Shown here: positions 15,131-23,159 of the stretch, piece after piece
Numbering within the stretch: the first letter of the stretch is position 1
Layout: the number at the start of each line of letters is the position of its first letter
Assembly (NCBI RefSeq): GCF_011044995.1
Contig: NZ_JAAKZW010000040.1
Location: 1 to 42,998 of the forward strand
Direction of reading: 5' to 3'
Origin: Streptomyces mesophilus
GTDB lineage: Bacteria > Actinomycetota > Actinomycetes > Streptomycetales > Streptomycetaceae
Length of the DNA: 42,998 nt
Translations under genes and position numbers: made by a program
Notes under the pieces: model-generated
The model's input: only the letters and a program-made list of their open reading frames with translations
Databases searched by the model: none
What the model was told of the DNA's origin: nothing

Positions 15131-15796
15131 ATGCACCGGATACTCATAGTCGAGGACGAGGAGCGCATCGCGTCCTTCGTCGAGAAGGGGCTGCGCTCCA
15201 ACGGCTTCACGACCACGGTCGTCGGCGACGGCGAGAGCGCCCACGACTACGCCCTGACCGGCGGCTTCGACCTGGTGGTCCTGGACATCGGACTGCCCGG
15301 CAAGGACGGCTTCACGGTGCTTCGCCAGCTGCGCGAGGCCCGGGTGACGGTGCCGGTGATCGTGCTCACGGCCCGCGATTCGGTACGGGACACCGTGGCC
15401 GGTCTGGAGGGCGGCGCCGACGACTGGATGACCAAGCCGTTCCGCTTCGAGGAACTGCTCGCGCGGGTACGGCTGCGGCTGCGCACGGCAGCCCGCGCCC
15501 CCGAGGTCACGCTGCTCAAGAACGGCGAGCTCTCACTCGATCTGCGCACCCGCAGGGCGCGCGCCGACGGCCGTACGGTCGATCTCACGGCCCGCGAGTT
15601 CGTGCTGCTCGAACTGTTCCTGCGCCACCCCGGCCAGGTCCTGTCGCGGGAACAGATCCTGTCCCACGTCTGGGGTTACGACTTCGACCCCGGGTCCAAC
15701 ATCGTCGACGTGTACGTGAGGGCGCTGCGCAAGAAGCTCGGCGCGCAGCAGGTCGAGACGGTGCGCGGGATGGGGTACCGCATGCCCGGGGAGTGA
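15131..15796 (+). CDS. OmpR/PhoB family response regulator
   Basis: Response regulator of 221 aa. The receiver domain has the acidic pair in ILIVEDEE, phospho-accepting Asp52 in LVVLDIGLPG, conserved Thr in IVLTARD, and Lys in WMTKPF. The C-terminal winged-helix Trans_reg_C domain has LDLRTRRARADGRTVDLTA, the recognition region LSREQILSHVWGYDFDPGSNIVDVYV, and the final VRGMGYRM. It pairs with the kinase upstream. Proteins of this family bind direct repeats spaced 11 bp; repeats of that spacing flank this system at 13296 and 15841, so autoregulation and control of the permease-glycerate kinase unit are likely. The ATG at 15131 follows a GGAAAG purine run. Confidence 0.93.
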   Translation: MHRILIVEDEERIASFVEKGLRSNGFTTTVVGDGESAHDYALTGGFDLVVLDIGLPGKDGFTVLRQLREARVTVPVIVLTARDSVRDTVAGLEGGADDWMTKPFRFEELLARVRLRLRTAARAPEVTLLKNGELSLDLRTRRARADGRTVDLTAREFVLLELFLRHPGQVLSREQILSHVWGYDFDPGSNIVDVYVRALRKKLGAQQVETVRGMGYRMPGE

Positions 15797-15840
15797 GCGG
15801 CGCCGCCGGGCCGGCCTGCCCGGGCCCGGGTGAACTTTCC

Positions 15841-15867
15841 TTCATCTACGGCTCATTGAGGGCTCAC
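15841..15867 (+). promoter_or_regulatory. Putative OmpR-type response-regulator box, site 2
   Basis: TTCAT (15841), CTCAT (15852) and CTCAC (15863) form three repeats at an exact 11-bp period. The first two match site 1 in TTCATC-N2-CGGCTCAT. The permease GTG follows 24 bases later with no ribosome site, suggesting transcription starts close to the start codon. Confidence 0.65.
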
Positions 15868-15890
15868 CGCGGCCCACAACGCTGTACGGC

Positions 15891-17309
15891 GTGACCCTGA
15901 ACGTACGGCAGACAGCAACCCTCGTGGTGGCCCTCAGCATCTGCGGGCTGCTGCTCGTCCCCACCAACTTCCCGGCCCTGGACGGCGACGCCCGGCTGAC
16001 CCTCGCGGTGTTCACCCTGGCGACCTGCGCGTGGATCGGCACCCCGATCGACGACACCTATATCGCCCTGGGCGCGGGGCTCGCGCTCACGGTGACGGGC
16101 GTGATCAGCAGCGACACGCTGTTCGGGACGCTCGGCGACGAGACGGTGTGGCTGCTCATCTGCGCGTTCGTGCTCGCCGCCGCGGTACGCCGGACCGGGC
16201 TCGCGGGACGGGCCGCGGCCTTCCTGGTCAGCGGGGCCCGCAGCGTACGGCAGTTGACGCATCTGACCACCGCCGCACTGGTCGTGACGGCCTTCGCCGT
16301 GCCCGCGACCTCCGGCCGCGCGGCCCTGGCCCTGCCGGTGTTCCTCGCCCTGGCCAAGGTCCTCGCCGACCGCAGGCGCCTCGTGGTGATGCTGGCGCTG
16401 CTCTTTCCCACGGTCATCCTGCTTTCGGCGGTGGCGACCCTGATCGGCGCGGGCGCCCACCTCATCACCGTGAACGTCCTGTTCGAGGCGACCGGCGAGC
16501 AGATCGGCTTCACACAGTGGCTGCTGCTCGGTCTGCCGCTCGCCGTCGCCTCGTCCCATCTGGCCGCCGAAGCCGTGCTGTTGACGATGACCCGGCACGA
16601 GGACCGCACGGGCCCGGTCCGTATCACCGCCGCGCAGATCCAGGAGCACAGCGAGCAGCCGGTCACGGGCCCGCTGAGCACCGAGGAGACCCGCTGCGCA
16701 CTGCTGCTCGGCACGGTCGTGGTGCTGTGGTGCAGCGAGCCGCTGCACCAGGTGCCGCCCGCCGTGGTCGCCCTGATCGGGGCGGTCGTCGCGGCCTCGC
16801 CGGCGCTCGGCACCGTACGTCTCAAGGACGCCCTGAAGACCGTGCCCTGGTCGCTGCTGCTCTTCATGGCCGCGACCATGGCGATGGGCGTCGCCCTCGC
16901 CGACTCGGGGGCGGCGAAATGGCTGGTCGACGGATTGCCGAACGGGCTGTCCCCCGCGCTGTTCCTGGGCGTCGTGATCGCCGTCAGCACCGCCGCGCAT
17001 CTGGTCCTTCAGTCCCGCTCGGCCCGCTCGTCGGTCCTGGTGCCGCTGGTCGTGGTCGCCGCGGTGGGCGCCGGTGTGAACCCGGTGGCCGCCGCGCTCG
17101 CCTCGACCGCCGCGGCCGGCTTCTGCCACACCTTGCCGGCCTCCGCCAAGCCCGTGACGCTCTTCGCGGACATCCCCGGCACCCCGACGTACACCCCGCG
17201 CGACCTGCTGCGCCTGTCCGCCGTACTCGCACCGCTCACGGCGGCCCTGGTGCTCCTCTTCGCCCTTGCCGTCTGGCCGCTGCTCGGCGTGCCCGTCCTC
17301 GCCCCTTGA
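15891..17309 (+). CDS. DASS/SLC13 family anion permease
   Basis: Polytopic transporter of 472 aa with 11-12 hydrophobic segments and the layout of the divalent anion:sodium symporter family. It has an N-terminal helix pair, a large loop around residues 240-265, and Ser/Thr-Ala rich hairpins near VPATSGRAALALPVFLA and LQSRSARSSVLVPLVVVAA that resemble the two substrate-binding repeats. The family carries di- and tricarboxylates, sulfate or related anions. The glycerate kinase gene downstream on the same strand hints at a hydroxy-acid such as glycerate, but that is inference. It is downstream of the two-component genes and preceded by the 11-bp repeats. Confidence 0.85.
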   Translation: MTLNVRQTATLVVALSICGLLLVPTNFPALDGDARLTLAVFTLATCAWIGTPIDDTYIALGAGLALTVTGVISSDTLFGTLGDETVWLLICAFVLAAAVRRTGLAGRAAAFLVSGARSVRQLTHLTTAALVVTAFAVPATSGRAALALPVFLALAKVLADRRRLVVMLALLFPTVILLSAVATLIGAGAHLITVNVLFEATGEQIGFTQWLLLGLPLAVASSHLAAEAVLLTMTRHEDRTGPVRITAAQIQEHSEQPVTGPLSTEETRCALLLGTVVVLWCSEPLHQVPPAVVALIGAVVAASPALGTVRLKDALKTVPWSLLLFMAATMAMGVALADSGAAKWLVDGLPNGLSPALFLGVVIAVSTAAHLVLQSRSARSSVLVPLVVVAAVGAGVNPVAAALASTAAAGFCHTLPASAKPVTLFADIPGTPTYTPRDLLRLSAVLAPLTAALVLLFALAVWPLLGVPVLAP

Positions 17310-17311
17310 GC

Positions 17312-17359
17312 CTCGCGCCCTGAGCGCACCACCTGCTCCCTCAGGCTCGCGCCCTGAGC
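17312..17359. repeat. Direct repeat of CTCGCGCCCTGAGC with 34-bp period
   Basis: The 14-mer occurs at 17312-17325 and 17346-17359, with partly similar flanks, in the gap between permease and glycerate kinase. This looks like a local tandem duplication. No terminator is evident here, so the two genes may be co-transcribed. Confidence 0.6.
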
Positions 17360-17410
17360 ACGCCACCCCGTACCGGCCCACAATCCCCGCACCCCGATCA
17401 GGAGTTCACC

Positions 17411-18565
17411 ATGCTGACCCGAGTCGCCGTCGCCCCCAGCGGTTTCAAGGAGTCCCTGTCCGCCGAGGCCGCCGCCCAGGCCATCGCCGAGGGCGTACGA
17501 CGCGTCGTACCCGATGCCGAGGTCGACCTCATCCCGCTGGTGGACGGCGGCGAGGGCACCGCGGCGACGCTCGCCGCCGGCACCCCCGGCGGGCAGCTCG
17601 TCCCCACCACGGCCACCGGCCCGGTCGGCCGCCCCGTCCGTACCCACTTCGCGCTGCTCGGCCCCACCACGGCAGTCGTCGAGATGGCCGCCGTGGCGGG
17701 CCTGTCCCTGGTCCCCCGCGCCCTGCGCGATCCGGGCGCGACCACCACGTACGGCGTGGGCGAACTGATCTCCGCGGCGCTCGACACGGGCGTGCGCCGC
17801 ATCCTCATCGGCTGCGGCGACTCCGGTACGTCGGACGGCGGCGCGGGTGCGCTGCAAGCTCTGGGGGCGCGGCTCCTCGACACCGACGGCCGTGAACTCC
17901 CGTACGGCGGAAGCGCCTTGGCGGCCCTCGACCGGATCGACACGACGGGCTTGGACCCCCGGCTGAAGGACACGGAGCTGCTTGTCGCCTGCAATCCCTT
18001 CAACGTCCTGTGCGGGGAGCGCGGCGTCGCCCGGGTCTTCGGCCCGCAGAAGGGCGCGACCCCGCAGCAGGTCGAGGGGCTGTCGGCCTCCCTCGACCGG
18101 TGGGCCTCGGCCCTCGAGCGGGATCTGCCGAGCGACCTGGACCTGCGGGAGGGCCCGGGTACCGGCGCGTCCGGCGGCCTCGGCGCGGGCCTCGCCGCGC
18201 TCGGCGCGCGGCTGCTCCCCCGCTTCGACGTGCTCCTGGATCACCTCGACCTCGACGCCCGCCTTGCCCGCGCCGACCTGGTCGTCACGGCCGAGGGCGC
18301 CCTCGACTTCCAGAGCCCGCGCGGCAAGGTCCCCGCCGAAGTGGCCCGCCGCGCCAAGCTGTCCGGCCGGCCGGTGCTCGTGCTCGCGGGCACGATCGGC
18401 GAGGGGGCGCACCGTATCCGCGCTTCGGGCGTGGACGCCTACAGCGGCATCCTGCCCGCGCCGGTCACCCTGACCGAAGCCCTGGGCCGGGGCGCGGAGT
18501 TCCTCACGGACGCCACGGAACGCGCCCTGCGGATGGTTCTCCTGGGCGCCCGGCTGGCGGCTTAG
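17411..18565 (+). CDS. Glycerate kinase, GK-I type
   Basis: Kinase of 384 aa of the two-domain GlxK/GK-I family. It starts RVAVAPSGFKESLSAEAAAQAI and has VDGGEGTAATL, GCGDSGTSDGGAGALQALGA and GTGASGGLGAGLAALGARL, typical of this fold. It phosphorylates glycerate to 2- or 3-phosphoglycerate, feeding glyoxylate or serine catabolism into glycolysis. AGGAG lies seven bases before the ATG. It lies 101 bp after the permease on the same strand, so the pair could import and activate a hydroxy-acid. It ends three bases from the convergent aminotransferase gene with no visible terminator. M. tuberculosis has a glycerate kinase in the same general neighbourhood (Rv2205c). Confidence 0.92.
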   Translation: MLTRVAVAPSGFKESLSAEAAAQAIAEGVRRVVPDAEVDLIPLVDGGEGTAATLAAGTPGGQLVPTTATGPVGRPVRTHFALLGPTTAVVEMAAVAGLSLVPRALRDPGATTTYGVGELISAALDTGVRRILIGCGDSGTSDGGAGALQALGARLLDTDGRELPYGGSALAALDRIDTTGLDPRLKDTELLVACNPFNVLCGERGVARVFGPQKGATPQQVEGLSASLDRWASALERDLPSDLDLREGPGTGASGGLGAGLAALGARLLPRFDVLLDHLDLDARLARADLVVTAEGALDFQSPRGKVPAEVARRAKLSGRPVLVLAGTIGEGAHRIRASGVDAYSGILPAPVTLTEALGRGAEFLTDATERALRMVLLGARLAA

Positions 18566-18568
18566 CTG

Positions 18569-19963
18569 TCAGGCAGAGGTGTCGGGCACGCAACGCCCGT
18601 CCTCGGTACGGTAGTTCCACCGCGCACCGTCACGGACCAGCTCGCCGACGGCGCGTACGAAACGCTCCACGTGCTCGTCGGGCGTCCCCGCGCCGAAGCT
18701 CACCCGGATCGCGTTCAGCGACTTCTCGCCGGGCGCGGCCTCGGGGGCGCCGCACTCGCCCTGCTCCTGCGGATCGCTGCCGAGCAGGGTGCGCACCAGC
18801 GGGTGGGCGCAGAACAGTCCGTCACGCACCCCGATGCCGTACTCGGCGGAGAGCGCGGCGGCGAAGTGCGAGCTGTTCCAGCCGTCGACGACGAAGGAGA
18901 TGACGCCCACGCGCGGGGCGTCGTCGCCGAACAGCGAGAGCACCCTGACCTGGGGCACCTCGGCAAGTCCCGTACGGACCCGCCCGATCAGCTCCTGCTC
19001 CCGCGCGACCAGCTGGTCGAACCCGGCCTCGGCGAGCGCCTTGCACGCGGAGGCGATGGAGTAGGCGCCGATCACGTTCGGCGAACCGGCCTCGTGCCGC
19101 GCGGCGGTGGAGTGCCACTCGACGTCCACGCCGCCGTCGGTGCGCCGCGCGACCGCCTTGGACGCGCCGCCGCCCGCGAGGTACGGCTCGGCCTCCTGCA
19201 GCCAGTCGGCACGCCCGGCAAGGACGCCGGAGCCGAAGGGCGCGTACAGCTTGTGCCCGGAGAAGGCCACCCAGTCCACGTCCAACTCCTGTACGGAGAC
19301 GGGGTGATGGGGCGCGAGCTGAGCGGCGTCGAGCACGATGCGCGCACCGTGCGCGTGAGCGGCCGCCGCCAGCTCGCGCACCGGCCAGAGCTCGCCGGTG
19401 ACATTGGACGCCCCGGTCACGCACACGAGCGCCGGACCGTACGGGTCGCGCGCGGCGAGCGCGGTCTCCAGGGTGCGTACGGCCTCGTCGGGCGTACGGG
19501 GAGCGTTGAGGTAGGTGACCCGGGCATCGCGCCAGGGCAGCAGCGACGCGTGGTGCTCGGTCTCGAAGACGAACACCTGGCAGTCGGCGGGCAGCGCCTG
19601 GGCCAGCAGGTTGAGCGAGTCGGTGGTCGACCGCGTGAAGATCACCTGGTCGCCCTCGCGGCAGTCGAGGAACTCCTCGACGGTGCGCCGCGCGTTCTCG
19701 AACAGGTCGGTGGACAGCTGCGACAGATAGCCGGCGCCGCGGTGCACGCTGCCGTAGTACGGCGCGTACGCGGCCACGTCGTCCCAGACCCGCTGCAGGG
19801 CGGGGGCGCTGGCCGCGTAGTCCAGGGCGGCGTAGGTGACTTCACCGCCGGTGACGAGCGGCACGCGGACATCGCGGCCGAGGACCTGGAGCGGCTCGGT
19901 ACACACCGGCTCGGCGGCGGAGGCTTCGAGGGTGGCGGCGTTGGTGTTCAGGTACGCGGACAT
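18569..19963 (-). CDS. Class-V aminotransferase, SufS-like (cysteine desulfurase-type)
   Basis: PLP enzyme of 464 aa. The PLP-binding lysine is Lys238 in VAFSGHKLYAPFGSG, with ASAPALQRV and FTRSTTDSLNLLA earlier. The sequence GLFCAHPLVR matches the catalytic-Cys loop of group II (SufS-like) cysteine desulfurases, so cysteine or a related thiol is a possible substrate. The N-terminal 30 residues form a short Ala-rich extension. A SAM-IV riboswitch and a dedicated promoter lie upstream (20151-20293), placing it in the methionine/SAM regulon. Kynureninase-like or isopenicillin epimerase-like annotations are alternatives that the Cys loop makes less likely. The ATG at 19961-19963 follows CACGGGAGTTCGCC. 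Confidence 0.82.
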   Translation of the reverse strand: MSAYLNTNAATLEASAAEPVCTEPLQVLGRDVRVPLVTGGEVTYAALDYAASAPALQRVWDDVAAYAPYYGSVHRGAGYLSQLSTDLFENARRTVEEFLDCREGDQVIFTRSTTDSLNLLAQALPADCQVFVFETEHHASLLPWRDARVTYLNAPRTPDEAVRTLETALAARDPYGPALVCVTGASNVTGELWPVRELAAAAHAHGARIVLDAAQLAPHHPVSVQELDVDWVAFSGHKLYAPFGSGVLAGRADWLQEAEPYLAGGGASKAVARRTDGGVDVEWHSTAARHEAGSPNVIGAYSIASACKALAEAGFDQLVAREQELIGRVRTGLAEVPQVRVLSLFGDDAPRVGVISFVVDGWNSSHFAAALSAEYGIGVRDGLFCAHPLVRTLLGSDPQEQGECGAPEAAPGEKSLNAIRVSFGAGTPDEHVERFVRAVGELVRDGARWNYRTEDGRCVPDTSA

Positions 19964-20064
19964 GGCGAACTCCCGTGGCAGGCAGGCGAATGCACCGCGC
20001 GAGCCGTACGGCGTCGAGCGCGGGTGATCCGAAAAAAGGGGGGAAAAGAGGGTGCGCGGAAGTG

Positions 20065-20078
20065 GGGCGGATTCGCCC
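20065..20078 (-). other. Hairpin and T-rich tract after the leader ORF
   Basis: On the minus strand GGGCG-AATC-CGCCC follows the leader ORF stop. CTCTTTT and TTTTTT tracts (about 20032-20051) appear some 20 bases downstream. This resembles a weak attenuator, but the spacing between stem and T-run is too long for a classical intrinsic terminator. Confidence 0.4.
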
Positions 20079-20098
20079 TATCGCATTCGCTTGCTCAC
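20078..20098 (-). CDS. Six-codon leader ORF downstream of the SAM-IV riboswitch
   Basis: GTG AGC AAG CGA ATG CGA TAG reads MSKRMR. It is preceded by an AAGGGAG ribosome site (20106-20112) with seven-base spacing, better than the site of the aminotransferase itself. It lies after the riboswitch and a GGACCCC/GGGGTCC hairpin (20121-20144). A short translated ORF here could couple riboswitch state to downstream expression, or simply be chance. Function is inferred only. Confidence 0.45.
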   Translation of the reverse strand: MSKRMR

Positions 20099-20150
20099 GA
20101 GACTGCTCCCTTGAGGACCAGGACCCCAGGGTGTGCAGGGGTCCGCGCTT

Positions 20151-20257
20151 GCCACAGACCTTGTTGTCTGCGGCCTGGTCTTCACCCGGGGCACCCCGCC
20201 ACGGACGGAGGGTTGCCGGACAGCGGGCCGGGGCCGTAGTCGCTGTCACTCATGACC
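20151..20257 (-). ncRNA. SAM-IV riboswitch
   Basis: Read on the minus strand from 20257, the RNA starts GGUCAUGAGUG and continues with a CAGCG...CGCUG stem, CCGGCAACCCUCC, and GGGGUGCCCCGGGUGAAGACC, closing the P1 stem at 20177. These match the SAM-IV aptamer of actinobacteria as I remember it; it shares its core with SAM-I. A 9-bp downstream hairpin (GCCGCAGAC/GUCUGUGGC, 20151-20174) fits the extra SAM-IV stem. It should bind S-adenosylmethionine and switch off expression of the downstream class-V aminotransferase when SAM is high. A covariance-model search (Rfam SAM-IV) would settle the boundaries. Confidence 0.88.
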
Positions 20258-20265
20258 TGTGCAGC

Positions 20266-20293
20266 ATCTTGCCAGAAGATCTTCCACGCGCAA
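20266..20293 (-). promoter_or_regulatory. Promoter for the SAM-IV leader
   Basis: TTGCGC (20288-20293) and CAAGAT (20266-20271) on the minus strand are separated by 16 bp. A start about seven bases later would fall near 20259, at the first bases of the riboswitch. The position relative to the aptamer supports the call more than the hexamers do. Confidence 0.5.
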
Positions 20294-20320
20294 GGCGCAG
20301 TCCGTATCCCGGACTGCGCC
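20294..20320 (-). terminator. Terminator after trpD
   Basis: GGCGCAGTCCG and CGGACTGCGCC form an 11-bp stem with a five-base loop, 22 bases past the trpD stop. It isolates trpD from the SAM-IV-controlled gene. Confidence 0.8.
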
Positions 20321-20341
20321 CTGCGTCACATCCGCGCGCCC

Positions 20342-21406
20342 TCAGGCGTTGCTGGCCTTGATCCACCGCTCGAGCGTCCTGCGCGCCGCACCCGAGTCGA
20401 TGGCCTCGGCGGCCTTGTCCATCCCGGCCCGGATCTGCTCGGCGAGCGGCGCGTCCGTCGGCTCCAACGCGACGAGCGCCGCGGCCGAGTTGAGCACCAC
20501 CGCATCCCGTACGGGACCTGTCTCCCCCGAGAGCACCCGGCGCGCGACCTCGGCGTTGTACGAGGCGTCGGCGCCGCGCAGCGCCTCGACCGGCACCAAC
20601 TCGAGGCCGACATCGCGCGGATCGAAGGACTCCTCGCGTACGACACCGTCGCGCACGATCCACACCCGCGAGGTCGCGGTGGTGGTCAGCTCGTCGAGCC
20701 CGTCGTCACCGCGGAACACCAGCGAGGAGTTCCCGCGCTCGGCGAACACCCCGGCCACGATCGGCGCCATCCGCGGATCGGCCACGCCCACGGCCTGCGC
20801 CTTCACCCGCGCCGGGTTGGTCAGCGGACCGAGCACATTGAAGATCGTCCGGATGCCCAACTGGCCGCGTGCCGCACCGGCATGACGCAGCGCCGGGTGG
20901 AACTTCACGGCGAAGCAGAAGGTGATCCCGGCCTCTTCGGCCACCTCGGCCACGCGCTGCGGCGTCAGCTCCAGATTGACCCCGAGCTTCTCCAGGACGT
21001 CGGAGGACCCGGACGCGGACGAAGCGGCCCGGTTGCCGTGCTTGACGACCTTGGCGCCCGTGCCGGCGATGACGATCGACGACATGGTCGAGATGTTGAC
21101 CGTCTTGGCGCCGTCGCCCCCGGTCCCGACGATGTCCACGGTCGGCCCGGACACCTCGATGACATTGGCGTGCTCGTACATCGCGCGTACGAGACCGGTG
21201 ATCTCACCGACGGTCTCGCCCTTGGCCCGCAGCGCCACCACGAACCCGGCGATCTGAGCGTCGGTCGCCTCACCGCGCATGATGCGGTCCATCGCCCAGA
21301 AGGTGTCCTCGGCGCTCTGGTCGCGCCCGTCGAGCAGTCCGTTCAGTACGGCGGGCCAGGAACGGACCGCCGTGGTGTCGCCTCCAGCGGGGGTCACAGC
21401 GCTCAT
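20342..21406 (-). CDS. trpD: Anthranilate phosphoribosyltransferase
   Basis: Second enzyme of tryptophan synthesis, 354 aa. It transfers the phosphoribosyl group of PRPP to anthranilate. The family motifs are clear: [21 protein letters not shown] binds [22 protein letters not shown] is the anthranilate site, and [16 protein letters not shown] lies in the C-terminal part. The ATG at 21406 (MSAVTPAGG) is preferred, having CCAGGAG just upstream; the upstream in-frame ATG gives a weak N-terminus. It stands alone, away from other trp genes, between two terminators, next to the qcr operon as in mycobacteria. The reason for this placement is unknown. Confidence 0.95.
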   Translation of the reverse strand: MSAVTPAGGDTTAVRSWPAVLNGLLDGRDQSAEDTFWAMDRIMRGEATDAQIAGFVVALRAKGETVGEITGLVRAMYEHANVIEVSGPTVDIVGTGGDGAKTVNISTMSSIVIAGTGAKVVKHGNRAASSASGSSDVLEKLGVNLELTPQRVAEVAEEAGITFCFAVKFHPALRHAGAARGQLGIRTIFNVLGPLTNPARVKAQAVGVADPRMAPIVAGVFAERGNSSLVFRGDDGLDELTTTATSRVWIVRDGVVREESFDPRDVGLELVPVEALRGADASYNAEVARRVLSGETGPVRDAVVLNSAAALVALEPTDAPLAEQIRAGMDKAAEAIDSGAARRTLERWIKASNA

Positions 21407-21462
21407 GGTCGCTCCTGGTCGTCGGTACGAATCGGCAGGCCTCAGCCTAACGAAGCCCGGGG

Positions 21463-21506
21463 ACGGCAAAGAGCCCCGTCCAGCGAATGGACGGGGCTCC
21501 TGCCGT
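21463..21506 (-). terminator. Strong terminator after qcrB
   Basis: GAGCCCCGTCC (21471-21481) pairs with GGACGGGGCTC (21489-21499). ACGGCA/TGCCGT extend the stem at its base. It lies 19 bases past the qcrB stop and closes the ctaE-qcrCAB operon. Confidence 0.88.
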
Positions 21507-21524
21507 GGCGTTCAGCTACAGAGA

Positions 21525-23159
21525 TCAGTGGTGGCCGTGGCCGCTGGTGATCTCCTTGTACTCGTCGGCGGTGGGCTTGGGGATCTGGCTCTCTTCCCCG
21601 TACATGCCCTGCGAGAGCTTGGCCTTGAGCTTCTGCGTGCCCTTCACCTTGCGCTCGACACCGTTCTCGTCGACCGTCGGGCCGAGCTCGAGCGGCTTGT
21701 GCTGCTCGTGCGCCGTGAGGGTGTGCAGCGCCTCCTGGCTGAGCGGCTCGTGCACCTCGATGAACTCACCGTGCGGCAGGCGCTTGATGATGCCGGACTC
21801 GCGTCCGTGCAGCACCTTGTCCTTGTCGCGGCGCTGGAGGCCGAGGCAGATCCGCTTGGTGATGATGAACGCGATCACCGGTCCGACGAAGAACGCGATC
21901 CGGACGAACCAGGTGATCGAGTTGATCGACAGATGGAAGTGCGTCGCCCAGAGGTCGTTTCCACCACCGATGAGGAGGATGAAGTACCAGGTCAGCCAGG
22001 CCACACCGAAGGCTGTACGGGTCGGGGCGTTGCGCGGGCGGTCCAGGATGTGGTGCTCGCGCTTGTCCCCGGTGACCCAGGACTCGATGAACGGCCAGAC
22101 GGCGATCGTCACGAGCACCAGCGGGAAGATGATCAGCGGGATGAACACACCCAGGACGAGCGTGTGACCCCAGGCGTTGATCTCCCAGCCCGGCATGACA
22201 CGGATCAGGCCTTCGGAGAAGCCCATGTACCAGTCGGGCTGGGCGCCGGTCGACACCTGGTCCGGACGGTACGGGCCGAGCGCCCAGATCGGGTTGATCG
22301 AGGCGAGCGCCGAGATGGCCGCGATGACACCGAAGACCAGGAAGAAGAAGCCGCCGGCCTTCGCCATGTACACGGGCAGAAGCGGCATGCCGACCACGTT
22401 CTTGTTGGTCTTGCCGGGGCCCGCGAACTGGGTGTGCTTGTGGTAGAAGACCAGGATCAGGTGCGCCACCACGAGCCCGAGCATGATGCCCGGCAGCAGC
22501 AGGATGTGCACCGAGTAGAACCGGGCCACGAAGTCGCCGCCGGGGAACTCTCCGCCGAACAGGAACATCGACAGATACGTACCGACGATCGGCACCGAGA
22601 GCACCGCGCCCTGCATGAAGCGCACACCGGTACCCGACAGCAGGTCGTCCGGCAGTGAGTAACCGGTGAATCCGGTGAACATGCCGAGGACGAGCAGCAG
22701 GAAGCCGAACAGCCAGTTGACCTCACGCGGCTTGCGGAACGCGCCGGTGAAGAACACGCGCATCATGTGCACGAGCATGGCCGCGACGAAGATCAGCGCC
22801 GCCCAGTGGTGGATCTGCCGGATCAGCAGACCACCGCGCACATCGAAGGAGATGTGCATGGTCGAGTTGAACGCCTCGGACATCAGCTGACCCTGCAGCG
22901 GGACGTAGCTGCCGTGGTACTCCACCTCGTTCATCGACGGGTGGAAGAACAGCGTCAGATACACACCCGTGAGGATGATGATGATGAAGCTGTAGAGGCA
23001 GATCTCGCCGAGCATGAAGGACCAGTGGTCCGGAAAGATCTTCCGCATGTTGGCCTTGGCCAGGGAGTAGATCCCGAGACGGCCGTCGGCCCAGTCGGCA
23101 ACGCGCTCGCCCGCAGGCGCTTTGCGCTTGTTGTCCGTCGAAGAAGTTGTGGTGCTCAT
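21525..23159 (-). CDS. qcrB: Cytochrome bc1 complex, cytochrome b subunit
   Basis: Cytochrome b of the menaquinol:cytochrome c reductase, 544 aa. The four-helix haem core carries two histidine pairs: IHHWAALIFVAAMLVHMM (13 residues between ligands) and SVHILLLPGIMLGLVVAHL (14 residues). FTGYSLPDDLLSGTG marks the quinone-site loop. Helices 5-8 follow, with an actinobacterial C-terminal extension of about 120 residues ending SGHGHH. The correct ATG is at 23159 (MSTTTSSTDNKRK), overlapping the qcrA stop as ATGA; the open frame continues upstream but only as a shadow of qcrA. It forms the obligate bc1-aa3 supercomplex with QcrA, QcrC and CtaCDEF. Confidence 0.97.
   Translation of the reverse strand: MSTTTSSTDNKRKAPAGERVADWADGRLGIYSLAKANMRKIFPDHWSFMLGEICLYSFIIIILTGVYLTLFFHPSMNEVEYHGSYVPLQGQLMSEAFNSTMHISFDVRGGLLIRQIHHWAALIFVAAMLVHMMRVFFTGAFRKPREVNWLFGFLLLVLGMFTGFTGYSLPDDLLSGTGVRFMQGAVLSVPIVGTYLSMFLFGGEFPGGDFVARFYSVHILLLPGIMLGLVVAHLILVFYHKHTQFAGPGKTNKNVVGMPLLPVYMAKAGGFFFLVFGVIAAISALASINPIWALGPYRPDQVSTGAQPDWYMGFSEGLIRVMPGWEINAWGHTLVLGVFIPLIIFPLVLVTIAVWPFIESWVTGDKREHHILDRPRNAPTRTAFGVAWLTWYFILLIGGGNDLWATHFHLSINSITWFVRIAFFVGPVIAFIITKRICLGLQRRDKDKVLHGRESGIIKRLPHGEFIEVHEPLSQEALHTLTAHEQHKPLELGPTVDENGVERKVKGTQKLKAKLSQGMYGEESQIPKPTADEYKEITSGHGHH

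Noticed and set aside
17310..17410. Terminator between permease and glycerate kinase
   Set aside because: The repeats are direct, not inverted, and no stable stem is visible; they are listed as a repeat.
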